DNA from: Bifidobacterium oedipodis
GTDB lineage: Bacteria; Actinomycetota; Actinomycetes; Actinomycetales; Bifidobacteriaceae
Reading direction: 5' to 3'
Length of the DNA: 64,000 nt
NCBI RefSeq assembly: GCF_012932425.1
Contig: NZ_JAAIII010000003.1
Span: forward strand, 310,001-374,000
Of this stretch, positions 8,164-16,647 are shown piece by piece. The notes under the pieces were generated by a model, which worked only from the letters and a program-made list of their open reading frames with translations, ran no database searches and was not told the origin of the DNA. The position numbers and the translations under genes are program-made. Positions within the stretch are counted from its first letter, which is position 1. Each line of letters starts with the position of its first letter.

Positions 8164-9653
8164 TCAGCAGACTTCGCAGGAGCATCCTCATCAGCAAGCT
8201 TGCGCTGCAGCTCAGCAACAATCTCGGCATGCTTCTTCTCCGATAGCTTGACGAAGAACATGAACACGAGGAAGCCGGCCACAATCACCACCAGCGGAGC
8301 GATGAACGCCCATGTCTTGAAAGTGGCGATATTGGCGGCGGTCATATCGTCGGCGCTGGCACCGGCAATCATACCGGCGGCCACGGTGATGAAGCCGACC
8401 ATGCCGTTGGACAGTGCACCAGCGATCTTGTCGAGCATCGGGCGCACGGAAAGAATCACAGCCTCATTGCGTCGACCGTTGCGCAGCTGACCATATTCGA
8501 TGGAATCGGTCATGGTCAGGATGGCGGTGGTGGAGATCATCGTCTCAGGAATGTAGAACAGGATCAGCGCGAGAATCACCATCGGCAGGCTGTCGGAGCT
8601 GAAGATGAACACCAGATAACCGCAGGCCATCATCGCCATACCACCGAGGAACAGGAATCGACGCGGCACGAACTGGTTGACGATCGGGTACAGGGAGGCC
8701 ACGATCAGATCGGCGACCCACGGCACCAGACCGGCGATCCAGAACATGGATTCCATGTCAAGCACGAACTTGAACAGCAGCATCAGCACACCGGTGGTGG
8801 CGACCTTGGCGATGGAGTACAGCAGGTAGCTCAGCGCCGTCCACAGCAGCTGGTCGTTCTGGAAGATGGCCTTGAACGCCTGCAGCGGACTGCCGGACTT
8901 CTGCGCCTTGGCGCGCAGTTCGCTGGTGCTTTCCGTGGTGCCGAACACCACGGAAAGGCAGGTGAGCACGGCGAGAATAGCAACGATCACAGCGAAGGAG
9001 GTCCAGCCAGCCTGGCCTTCCGTATCCTTCTGGCCGGTGAACATGAAGGTGAATCCGGTGACGATCGGCACAACGACCATAGTCAGACCGTTGTAGCCCA
9101 AGGTGCCGGCGAGGTTGCCGAGCGAAGCATAGATGGAGCGCTCGTGAGAGTCGGAGCTCAGGGCCGGGATCATGCCCCAGTAGGAGATGTCACGCAGGGA
9201 GTAGAACACGTCGAGCACGATGAACACCACGACGAACAGCACGATGAACACAGTGGTGTTGACGTTGACCAGACCGAACAGACCGGTGTAAACCATAACG
9301 ATCAGCACGGCGGAAACGATGCCGCCGACGAACTGCCAAGGATGGAAACGGCCCCACTTGGTATCGGTGTTGTCGATGAGGTTGCCCAGCAGCGGATCCA
9401 GGAAGATTTCGGCGATACGAATGATCACAATCAGACCGGTGATGACGCCGATTAGCTTGGCGGACAGCGCTTTGTCGACGCCAGCGAACAGCGTCTGGGT
9501 GACATACAGCACGAAATAGGTGCTCAGTGCGTTATAGAACGCGGACTGACCGAAATTACCGAAGGCGTAGGCCACTTTCTGCCGAACGCCCATACCTGAC
9601 GACTTGGTTCCGGATGCGTTTGCTCCGGCCACCCCTTGCGCCTGATTGCTCAT
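8160..9653 (-). CDS. GPH-family sugar:cation symporter (MFS fold)
   Basis: A 497-aa integral membrane protein with about twelve hydrophobic helices. The N-terminal part has KVAYAFGNFGQSAFYNALSTYFVLYVTQ and the loop 2-3 motif DPLLGNLIDNTDTKWGRFHPW, characteristic of glycoside-pentoside-hexuronide:cation symporters (LacS/MelB/XynB group). There is no C-terminal IIA domain. ATG 9653 follows GAGAGGAACCACC; the longer upstream frame lacks a ribosome site. The substrate cannot be assigned because no enzyme gene is linked. An operator-like element upstream (9675-9698) is nearly identical to one before the permease pair at 62506-63438, suggesting shared control. Confidence 0.9.
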   Translation of the reverse strand: MSNQAQGVAGANASGTKSSGMGVRQKVAYAFGNFGQSAFYNALSTYFVLYVTQTLFAGVDKALSAKLIGVITGLIVIIRIAEIFLDPLLGNLIDNTDTKWGRFHPWQFVGGIVSAVLIVMVYTGLFGLVNVNTTVFIVLFVVVFIVLDVFYSLRDISYWGMIPALSSDSHERSIYASLGNLAGTLGYNGLTMVVVPIVTGFTFMFTGQKDTEGQAGWTSFAVIVAILAVLTCLSVVFGTTESTSELRAKAQKSGSPLQAFKAIFQNDQLLWTALSYLLYSIAKVATTGVLMLLFKFVLDMESMFWIAGLVPWVADLIVASLYPIVNQFVPRRFLFLGGMAMMACGYLVFIFSSDSLPMVILALILFYIPETMISTTAILTMTDSIEYGQLRNGRRNEAVILSVRPMLDKIAGALSNGMVGFITVAAGMIAGASADDMTAANIATFKTWAFIAPLVVIVAGFLVFMFFVKLSEKKHAEIVAELQRKLADEDAPAKSAD

Positions 9654-9674
9654 GGTGGTTCCTCTCTTCCACAC

Positions 9675-9698
9675 AATGTTTGCGTTACCATCACGCAA
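9675..9698. promoter_or_regulatory. LacI-type operator candidate upstream of the GPH symporter
   Basis: TTGCGT (9680-9685) and ACGCAA (9693-9698) form an inverted repeat with 7-nt spacing. The left part, AATGTTTGCGTTACCATCA, matches 63524-63542 at 18 of 19 positions. Confidence 0.6.
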
Positions 9699-9764
9699 TA
9701 CTATCACTGGTGAAGACAAAATCGCACAATTATGAACAAATCAGAGCGATGACAATCATCATAA

Positions 9765-11018
9765 TCACATTGATGCAGCTGCGATAAGCTGTTTGGTGTA
9801 AGGATGTTGCGGATTGCCCAACACCGTCGCCGTCTCACCCTGCTCCACCACATGCCCTTTATGGAGCACCACAATTCGATCCGCCAGATGCTGCACCACG
9901 CCTAGATCATGGGAGACGATAATCAGCGCCGGCCTGTCGGCAGTTCTCGACGCACTGCTATTACGGCCACGATCTTCATCGAGCAACGCTTGCGATCCGC
10001 GTGATCCATCGATATCGCTCGCATCATCATTATCAAGCGATTCGCCCACGCCATCCATGCCGGATGCATCACCGCCCACACCGTGCACGATGGTCTGCAA
10101 CGCGTCAAGAATCTGCACGCGCGCAGCCACATCGATGGCACTCATCGGCTCATCGGCCAGAATCAGCCGCGGCCGTTTAACAATGGCTCTGGCAATGGCC
10201 ACACGCTGAGCCTGCCCGCCAGACAAATCACACGGATAACGGTGCATGAATTCCGCCGGATCAAGCGCCACCGACCGCAACACATCAGCCACACGCTCGG
10301 CAATCGCATCGCTGCTCTGCCCACCAGACCTATGCCACCCACGCACGCCATGTTCACCACGTGCACTGTTTGCCGGCCTACTTTGCCCGTTAGCCTGCTC
10401 GCTCCCGTTTTCGCTTAATTTCAGGGGTTCGGCGACGGAACGCTCCACCGTCCAACGAGGATCCAGCGAGCCGAACGGATCTTGAAACACCAATCCAGAT
10501 TCCTGCCTCAGCATCTGGAAGCCCGGCAACCTGCGCATGCCAGCTAGCGTCAAAGGCTTGGCACTCGATGCTGTGCCGCTAGCAAACGCACCGCCAACAG
10601 CCGCACTATCCTCAGCCACACTATCCTCAGCCGCACCACCAGCCGTCACACCGCCAGACAGCACAGAACCGGCAGACGAGCCTTCCGCCACGTTCACCGG
10701 CAGTCCGCGATATTCCACGATTCCTGAATCAGCCGTCTCAAGTCCCAGCAGAATGCGCGTCAACGTTGATTTGCCCGAACCGGAGCCGCCAATCACGGCA
10801 AGGCACTCCCCCGCCTTCACTTCGACGCTCACATCGAACAGCACCTGCTCGCGCTTCGCGCCACGACCAAAAGACTTGTTGATGCCACGACCACGCAGCA
10901 ATACACCACCGTCGCCATCGCTGGTACCAGTACCGACGCCAGTACCCGCACCAGCAGGCCCGCCAGTCAATCCGCCGTCCAATCCGCCAGCCAGCACTTC
11001 AGCCGAGTCATCAGTCAT
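9765..11018 (-). CDS. Peptide ABC importer ATPase, second subunit (DppF-like), with insertions
   Basis: A 417-aa nucleotide-binding subunit; typical DppF/OppF proteins are about 260-340 aa. Walker A is GGSGSGKST, the Q-loop is [14 protein letters not shown], the signature is [14 protein letters not shown], Walker B is LILADEP and the switch is SHDLGVV. The extra length comes from low-complexity Ala/Gly/Ser-rich stretches: the N-terminus, a segment between Walker A and the Q-loop, one before the signature, and an Asp/Ser-rich stretch after Walker B. These are probably surface loops. ATG 11018 has GGAGGTG seven bases upstream and overlaps the preceding ATPase gene. Last gene of the importer operon. 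Confidence 0.9.
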   Translation of the reverse strand: MTDDSAEVLAGGLDGGLTGGPAGAGTGVGTGTSDGDGGVLLRGRGINKSFGRGAKREQVLFDVSVEVKAGECLAVIGGSGSGKSTLTRILLGLETADSGIVEYRGLPVNVAEGSSAGSVLSGGVTAGGAAEDSVAEDSAAVGGAFASGTASSAKPLTLAGMRRLPGFQMLRQESGLVFQDPFGSLDPRWTVERSVAEPLKLSENGSEQANGQSRPANSARGEHGVRGWHRSGGQSSDAIAERVADVLRSVALDPAEFMHRYPCDLSGGQAQRVAIARAIVKRPRLILADEPMSAIDVAARVQILDALQTIVHGVGGDASGMDGVGESLDNDDASDIDGSRGSQALLDEDRGRNSSASRTADRPALIIVSHDLGVVQHLADRIVVLHKGHVVEQGETATVLGNPQHPYTKQLIAAASM

Positions 11019-11835
11019 GATGCACCTCCAATGTCAGCATGCGGGCGGCCTCCACCAGCCGAGTCGTTTGTGCGGTCTTGGGCTCGGCAAGCAGTCGCAT
11101 GGTGTCACCTTCCTCAACCACGCGCCCCTCATCCAACACATAGCAGCGTGTGGTGGCGCGGGCAAGCACGGAGAAATCATGGGTAATGAACAACATCGAT
11201 GCGCCAGCATCATCCACCAACGACACCAGCAGATCCACAATCTGGCGCTGCGTAATGGAGTCAAGCGCCGTAGTCGGCTCATCCGCAATGATGAATCTGG
11301 GCGAGGTAATCAGCGCAGTAGCCAATCCCACGCGCTGCTGCTGTCCACCAGAAAGTTCGCAAGGATATTTACCGGCCGCCTCCTCAGGCAAACCGACCTT
11401 GCGCAGCATGTCCATCACACGTTCCAGCCGATCAGCCTTGGTCAGGTTGTAGTGCAATCGCAACGGCAGCGCGACCTGCTTGGCCACGGTCCACACCGGG
11501 TTCAGCGTAGCCGCAGGATTCTGGAACACCGTGCCCACGTAACGACCACGCAAATCGGCAAGCTGCTGGTCGGACACAGCGTAACCAGCCCTTGCACCAG
11601 CACCAGCAACGTCACGCCCCGCAGCCGCAACAACCGTATCCCCCAGCGCAATACCACCACGAATAGCACTCTCCGCAGGCAACAGTCCAAGCAAAGCCTT
11701 GGAAATCATCGACTTGCCCGAACCGGACGAACCAATCAAACCAACACGTTCGCCATCCGCCACAGTGAGGTTGACGCCGCTAACAATCTCGCGGCCGCCG
11801 ATGGCGATATGCAAATTCTGAACGTCAACGGCCAT
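11011..11835 (-). CDS. Peptide ABC importer ATPase, first subunit (DppD-like)
   Basis: A 274-aa cytosolic ATP-binding subunit. Walker A GSSGSGKS is at 35-42, followed by a Q-loop ([13 protein letters not shown]), signature [15 protein letters not shown], Walker B FIIADEPT and the His switch ITHDFSVL. The family's oligopeptide C-terminal extension is short. ATG 11835 has GAGG nine bases upstream; GTG 11841 is too close to it. It overlaps the permease gene before it and the ATPase gene after it, so the five genes are one operon. Confidence 0.92.
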   Translation of the reverse strand: MAVDVQNLHIAIGGREIVSGVNLTVADGERVGLIGSSGSGKSMISKALLGLLPAESAIRGGIALGDTVVAAAGRDVAGAGARAGYAVSDQQLADLRGRYVGTVFQNPAATLNPVWTVAKQVALPLRLHYNLTKADRLERVMDMLRKVGLPEEAAGKYPCELSGGQQQRVGLATALITSPRFIIADEPTTALDSITQRQIVDLLVSLVDDAGASMLFITHDFSVLARATTRCYVLDEGRVVEEGDTMRLLAEPKTAQTTRLVEAARMLTLEVHHD

Positions 11836-12694
11836 TTGCACTCACCTCGCGCAGGTTTGGATTGACTGTGGGATCGATGGCGTCGCGCAGGGCATCGCCG
11901 AACAGGTTCAGCGCAATCACCACCAGCGTGACGATCAGGCCCGGCCACAGCACAGTCAGCGGATACACATTAATGAACTTCACCGACGTGGACAGCGAAT
12001 GTCCCCAACTCGGCACCCCAGACGGCACGCCGATGCCAAGATAAGTCAGCCCGGCCTCGGCAAGCACGGCCGTTCCCGCAGACAGCGACAGCTGCACGGC
12101 CAGCACCGGCACAATATTAGGAATGATGTGGCTCACCAGCACTTTGAAGCCCCCGGCGCCATTCGACAATGCCGACTCCACATAACCGGAACGTGCAGCC
12201 AAAAGTGCGGCCGGACGGGCTACACGCGCCAGATTCAACCCGTAGCCGAATCCGCAGGCCGCAACAATCACGGCGATGGAGGCGCCCATGGGCACGGCCA
12301 GCACCAGCGCAATCAAGGTGGTCGGAATGGAAATCAGCGCATCGACCACAACAACCGAAGTGCCGGCGAGCGCACTGTGACGCGAGACCATCGCGGCGAT
12401 CAGCAGCAATCCCAGCACGGCGGAGACCACAATCGTCAGTATGACGATCAGCAGATTCGTGCGCGCGCCAGCCATCAGCCAGCTGAACACGTCGCTGCCG
12501 GTGCCGTCGGTGCCAAGCCAGTGGTCTGCGGAAGGTTTGGCCCAAACGTGGTAGCCGTCGGTATCCCATAATGATTGCGGCGTCCAGATCATGGAGACGA
12601 GCGAGACTGCCACCCACAGGGCCAGCACAACCAATGCGTACTTGCCTTCCGCTTTGGCCCATATGGATTTGAGCACAACAACTGCGGCACTCAT
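11825..12694 (-). CDS. Peptide ABC importer permease (DppC-like)
   Basis: A 289-aa inner-membrane subunit with about six helices. The short N-terminal hydrophobic segment is followed by a periplasmic loop (WTPQSLWDTDGYHVWAKPSADHWLGTDGTGSDVFSWLMAG), the DppC/OppC hallmark HxLGTDxxGxDxxSR in variant form. The EAA loop reads ARVARPAALLAARSGYVESALSNGAGGFKVLVSHIIPNIVPVL. ATG 12694 shares one base with the TGA of the preceding permease and has GGAGGTGTCC before it. Confidence 0.92.
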   Translation of the reverse strand: MSAAVVVLKSIWAKAEGKYALVVLALWVAVSLVSMIWTPQSLWDTDGYHVWAKPSADHWLGTDGTGSDVFSWLMAGARTNLLIVILTIVVSAVLGLLLIAAMVSRHSALAGTSVVVVDALISIPTTLIALVLAVPMGASIAVIVAACGFGYGLNLARVARPAALLAARSGYVESALSNGAGGFKVLVSHIIPNIVPVLAVQLSLSAGTAVLAEAGLTYLGIGVPSGVPSWGHSLSTSVKFINVYPLTVLWPGLIVTLVVIALNLFGDALRDAIDPTVNPNLREVSANGR

Positions 12695-13674
12695 CAGGAC
12701 ACCTCCTCACCATCGGCGGATTCGGCAGATTTCAGTCGCGGATCGAGCGCACGATGCAGCAGATCGACCACCAAACCAACGAATAGGAAGAATGCGGCGA
12801 GCATAAACAGTTCGCTTTGCACGGCGATCAGGTCGCGGTTGCCCAGATCGGTGACCAGTCCTTGGCCGATGCCGGGCAGCGCGAAGAGGTTTTCGACCAC
12901 CATTACGCCGGTGATCATGGAGGCGAACGTCAGGCCGATTACGGACACCAGTTGTGCGGTCGCCAGTCGCAGCCCCACGCGCAGCACCGCTTGGGTGCGC
13001 GTCATGCCGCATGACATCGCCATATCGACGTATCCGGAAGATGCCAGATCCGCCAGCGCCGAACGTGTGTAACGCATAATCGATGCTCCCACGATGATGC
13101 CGACTGTCAATGCCGGCAGAATCAGCGACAGCATCGCGCGCGCCGGGTCGGCCCAGCCAGCTTGTGGGAATCCTTGCGAGGGGAAGATGCCGATGAGCCC
13201 TGAGCCGCGCGAAAACAACAGAATCAGCAGCAGACCACCCCATAGGGCTGGGATTGCACCGCCGATGATGGCGATTACATGCAGCAGCGAGCGCACGCGC
13301 GGCGAGCGAACCAGCACGCAGGCGCAACCCAGCGGCAGTCCGATGGCCAGCGCCACCAGCAGGCCAAGGATAATCAGCGGAAACGTCAGTGACGCACGCG
13401 CGGCCACCAGCGAACTGATTGAGCGGCCGGTCAGGATTGATGTGCCGAAGTTGCCGGTTAACAGGGCACTGGCCCAGTCAAGATATTGCAGGGGCAGCGG
13501 CTTGTTCAGCCCCAACTGTTCGCGCAGCGCGGCAACACGTTCCGGCGGCGAATTCAGCCCGGCCATCACGGTGGCCACATCGCCCGGCAGAATACGCAGG
13601 GCAATGAACACCAGTATGGAGATGCCGAAAAGCGCCGCCGCGAACAGCAGCAGCCGGCGTATCACAAATCGCAT
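12694..13674 (-). CDS. Peptide ABC importer permease (DppB-like)
   Basis: A 326-aa permease. It opens with the DppB/OppB signature RRLLLFAAALFGISILVFIALRILPGD and LREQLGLNKPLPLQYLDWASALLTGNFGTSI. The EAA loop (RYTRSALADLASSGYVDMAMSCGMTRTQAVLRVGLRLATAQLV) contacts the ATPases. It ends where the DppC-like gene begins (TGATG overlap). The binding-protein gene lies 184 nt upstream, separated by a repeat-bearing spacer. Confidence 0.92.
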   Translation of the reverse strand: MRFVIRRLLLFAAALFGISILVFIALRILPGDVATVMAGLNSPPERVAALREQLGLNKPLPLQYLDWASALLTGNFGTSILTGRSISSLVAARASLTFPLIILGLLVALAIGLPLGCACVLVRSPRVRSLLHVIAIIGGAIPALWGGLLLILLFSRGSGLIGIFPSQGFPQAGWADPARAMLSLILPALTVGIIVGASIMRYTRSALADLASSGYVDMAMSCGMTRTQAVLRVGLRLATAQLVSVIGLTFASMITGVMVVENLFALPGIGQGLVTDLGNRDLIAVQSELFMLAAFFLFVGLVVDLLHRALDPRLKSAESADGEEVS

Positions 13675-13710
13675 GTCGACATTTCCTTATCGTTATCGAC
13701 CATTTTTCTC

Positions 13711-13788
13711 GTCATATTGAGCGGAGCCGAAGCATCCCGGTCGCACGAGATCCTTCGACTCCGGACTGTGTCCTCCGCTCAGGATGAC
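13711..13788. repeat. Inverted intergenic repeat of the GTCATnCTGAGCGnAG type
   Basis: GTCATATTGAGCGGAG at 13711-13726 faces CTCCGCTCAGGATGAC at 13773-13788, with CGAAG-ATC / GATCCTTCG inside, so the whole segment can fold as one long hairpin. It lies between the binding-protein and permease genes of one operon and could attenuate the downstream genes. Motifs of this kind are scattered intergenic repeats in many bacteria. Confidence 0.75.
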
Positions 13789-13825
13789 ATTAAGTGCACT
13801 CTCGCCACGCCGACAACACACCATC

Positions 13826-13852
13826 GTCATGCTGAGCGAAGTCGAAGCATCT
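13826..13852. repeat. Second half-copy of the GTCATnCTGAGCG repeat
   Basis: GTCATGCTGAGCGAAGTCGA followed by AGCATCT matches the arm of the inverted copy at 13711-13788. It ends six bases before the stop of the binding-protein gene. Confidence 0.7.
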
Positions 13853-13858
13853 CAACCG

Positions 13859-15508
13859 CTACTTGCTGGGCGTGTAGGTCACGTTGTACAGCGGCAGGAT
13901 GGTCTGGTTCATATTGAACGGGAAGCCTTCCACACCCTTTGCCGTGGCGGTGGTGATGCGGTAGTTGAACAGCCAGTCGGCGGGAGCGTCCTCGGAGACA
14001 AGCTTGGCGGCCTCGGCGAACTTTTCGTCGCGCTCCTTGTCGCTGGTGGCAGCCACGCCCTCGGCGTACAGCTTCTGCACTTCCTTATTGTCGTAGCCGT
14101 AGTAATAGGTAGGATCGCTCCACTGGTAGAAGTCGTGGCTTTCGTTGTGATCCACCAAGGAAATGTCGTAATCCTTGTTCGTGTACACATCCTGCAGCCA
14201 AGTGGAGAATTCCACGACGTTGACCTTCAGATCGATGCCGACTTCCTTAAGCTGCGAGCGCAGCTGGTCGCCGATTTCGGTGCCATAGGTGTTGGCGTAG
14301 GTCAGGGTGAGCTGCAACGGATGATCGGTGGAGTAGCCAGCTTCGGCGAGCAGTTCCTTGGCCTTGGCTTGATCGAACGGATAGAGGCCGGTCAGGTCTT
14401 CGTAGCCGGGGTCGAGACTGGGGATGGGGCCGCCGAGTGGCTTGTCGGCACCGCCGCGCGAGGCGATGAGCTCGTCGTGGTTGATGGCGTAACGAATGGC
14501 CTGGCGGATGCGCTTGTCTGCAGTGGTTTTGCCGGCGGCGTTGTTAAATGCCATAACGTACTTGTCGGTGCCGTCGCCGGCCTTCACTGTGTAGTTGGCG
14601 GTGTCGTTCTTGAACGGTTCGGCGAGGTTTTCGGTGATCGGCGCGAGCACCTGCACGTCACCGGACTTCAGTGCGTTGACTGCGGCGTTGTCGTCGGTGA
14701 AGTACCGAACGATCACGTTAGGAGTCTTCGCCTTGTTCTTGCCCCAGTACTTGTCGTTGGCTTTGAGGGTGATGGAATCGTTTTCCACGAACTTGGCCAC
14801 GGTGTAGGGTCCGGAGCCGAGGGCTTCGGTTTTGGCGTCGTACTTCGCATCCTTGTCGAACACCAAACCGGGGCGACCGGTCAGGGTCCACAGAAGGTTG
14901 GCGTTCGGCTGCTTCAACGTGATGACCACAGTGTTCGCATCGCTGGCCTCCACCTTGCTGACGGCTTCCAGCGCGTCGGCATCATGGTACTGCTTGTCGA
15001 TGAGTTCGTTGATCGACCATGCCACATCTTCGGCGTCGAGCTTGTCGCCGTTGGAGAAGGTCATGCCATCGTTGAGATGGAAGGTGTAGGTCAAACCGTC
15101 CTTGGATTCCTCCCAGCTGGAGGCGATGGAGGGCACGACCTGGTTCTGATCGTTGCGTGCGACCAGTCCTTCATAGACGTTGCCGATCAGGATCTGATCC
15201 AGCGCCGAACCCGACTGGTTGCGAATATCAAGGTTGGTGGGGGCGAGCTTAAGGCCTACGGTTACGGTATCGGCCGCTGCGCCATCGTTCGTTGCCGCAC
15301 TATCATTGCCACCCTTCTTGGCGAAGGCGTTGAAGCCGACGACAAGCGCCACTACGACCACTGCGGCGATGATGACCCACAGCCACCATTTGGGGCCACG
15401 GGATTGCGGTGCCTTGGCATGGGCTTCGAGGCTTGCGTCCGTGCTGGCTGAGGTTGTCTGGTTCTCGGTTGCGCTGCCATTGGCATGCACACCATTGTCT
15501 TGAGACAT
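13859..15508 (-). CDS. Peptide ABC importer substrate-binding protein (family 5)
   Basis: A 549-aa extracytoplasmic solute-binding protein of the DppA/OppA family. It lacks a lipobox. A polar N-terminus of about 40 residues is followed by one membrane anchor (WWLWVIIAAVVVVALVVGFNAF, about 41-62), so it is tethered by a transmembrane helix. The mature part shows the family pattern: LDIRNQSGSALDQILIGNVYEGLV, VVPSIASSWEESKDGLTYTFHLNDGMTFSNG (SBP_bac_5 signature) and AIRYAINHDELIA. ATG 15508 has GAGGAAG upstream. First gene of the importer operon. Confidence 0.92.
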   Translation of the reverse strand: MSQDNGVHANGSATENQTTSASTDASLEAHAKAPQSRGPKWWLWVIIAAVVVVALVVGFNAFAKKGGNDSAATNDGAAADTVTVGLKLAPTNLDIRNQSGSALDQILIGNVYEGLVARNDQNQVVPSIASSWEESKDGLTYTFHLNDGMTFSNGDKLDAEDVAWSINELIDKQYHDADALEAVSKVEASDANTVVITLKQPNANLLWTLTGRPGLVFDKDAKYDAKTEALGSGPYTVAKFVENDSITLKANDKYWGKNKAKTPNVIVRYFTDDNAAVNALKSGDVQVLAPITENLAEPFKNDTANYTVKAGDGTDKYVMAFNNAAGKTTADKRIRQAIRYAINHDELIASRGGADKPLGGPIPSLDPGYEDLTGLYPFDQAKAKELLAEAGYSTDHPLQLTLTYANTYGTEIGDQLRSQLKEVGIDLKVNVVEFSTWLQDVYTNKDYDISLVDHNESHDFYQWSDPTYYYGYDNKEVQKLYAEGVAATSDKERDEKFAEAAKLVSEDAPADWLFNYRITTATAKGVEGFPFNMNQTILPLYNVTYTPSK

Positions 15509-15689
15509 GGTTCTTCCTCTATATCTTCAGTAATATGCAAGGTTGGCCGCCGTAAGATGGTCGACCACCGTGCAGATAGTATAAGTCGCGGGCCACCCAG
15601 GGCCTCGTCGTTGCCATTGATTGGCGCTATCATGGCCTGTGAAATCCATCACAGGAGCCCTGCGGCAAGCGGGCGGAAAGAGGGTTATC

Positions 15690-16478
15690 ATGCTGGTCGC
15701 GGTTGACATCGGCAACACGAACATCGTGCTTGGTTTTTTGGATGAATCACCCAAGGATGATGGCTATACCATCGTCGGCACCTATCGCATCACCACCAAA
15801 GCGAATCATACGTCGGACGAATACGGCATGCTGCTCAACGAGTTCCTGCATATGAGTGGCTTCGAAGCGGACGACGTGGATGACGTGATTATTTGTTCGG
15901 TGGTGCCCAAGGTTATGCATTCCTTCCGTGCTTCCATCGTCAAATTCCTTGGTTTGGAGCCAATGATTATCGGACCTGGAATCCGCACCGGCATGAACGT
16001 GCGCATCGACGACCCCAAGTCCTTGGGCGCGGACATTCTGGCCGACTGCGCCGGCGCGTATCACGTGTACGGTGGCCCTGCGCTGGTGGCCGATTTCGGC
16101 ACGGCGACCACATTCACGCATGTTGACGGGCATGGTGTGATCGACGCCGGCATTATCACCACAGGCATTCGCGCAGGTGCGGCGGCTCTGTGGGGTGACA
16201 CCGCGCAGCTGCCGGAGGTGGAAATCACCAAGCCGAAAACGATTCTAGGCACTAATACCAGGGATTGCATGCAGGCGGGCTTGTATTACACATTCCTAGG
16301 CGGCGTGGAACGCACCATCGAACAGTTCCGCCGTGAACTCGATGGCGAACGGTTCACGGTGATTGTCACCGGCGGCTTGGGGCGCATTTTCGCCACTGAT
16401 ACGGATCTGATCGACGTCTATGACCCCGATCTGATTTTCAAGGGCATGGCCTACATCTATAACCGCAATTCCCGGTAG
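15690..16478 (+). CDS. coaX: Type III pantothenate kinase
   Basis: Phosphorylates pantothenate in the first step of CoA synthesis. A 262-aa ASKHA-fold enzyme. The phosphate loop DIGNTN is at 6-11, GPGIRTG at 95-101, the catalytic-region GADILAD at 113-119 and DFGTATT at 135-141, with the C-terminal VTGGLG glycine motif. ATG 15690 is preceded by AAAGAGGG. The longer in-frame extension from 15621 has no ribosome site and would displace the conserved N-terminal strand. It stands alone between two minus-strand genes. Confidence 0.95.
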   Translation: MLVAVDIGNTNIVLGFLDESPKDDGYTIVGTYRITTKANHTSDEYGMLLNEFLHMSGFEADDVDDVIICSVVPKVMHSFRASIVKFLGLEPMIIGPGIRTGMNVRIDDPKSLGADILADCAGAYHVYGGPALVADFGTATTFTHVDGHGVIDAGIITTGIRAGAAALWGDTAQLPEVEITKPKTILGTNTRDCMQAGLYYTFLGGVERTIEQFRRELDGERFTVIVTGGLGRIFATDTDLIDVYDPDLIFKGMAYIYNRNSR

Positions 16479-16556
16479 GCCTCTGTCGAATCGCTAGATC
16501 GCTACCGGCGTTGCCGACCTATCACCGGTATCGTTTGCCATCCGACGAAACACCAT

Positions 16557-16613
16557 TCAGTGGTGTCCCTGCCAACTGCGCCACCTGCGTTCCCTGCAGG
16601 AACACCACTGGCT
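16557..16613 (-). terminator. Probable terminator of the orphan sugar-binding protein gene
   Basis: CAGTGGTGTCCCTGC (16557-16571) faces GCAGGAACACCACTG (16599-16613). The one non-Watson-Crick position is G-U only in minus-strand RNA, favouring use by the gene ending at 16648. The poly-U tail is poor, so its strength is uncertain. Confidence 0.5.
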
Positions 16614-16647
16614 CACTATCACAGGCTCACTATCACCAACCAGTCCG

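Noticed and set aside
10537..11865. 442-residue frame antisense to the two ATPase genes
   Set aside because: It spans the junction of two well-supported ATP-binding genes and shows no domain of its own.
13784..15451. 555-residue open frame antisense to the peptide-binding protein
   Set aside because: Repetitive Val/Gly/His composition and no recognisable domain; mirrors codon bias of the real gene.
15621..15689. Longer N-terminus for coaX from 15621
   Set aside because: No ribosome site, and CoaX proteins begin right at the DIGNTN strand, which fits ATG 15690.
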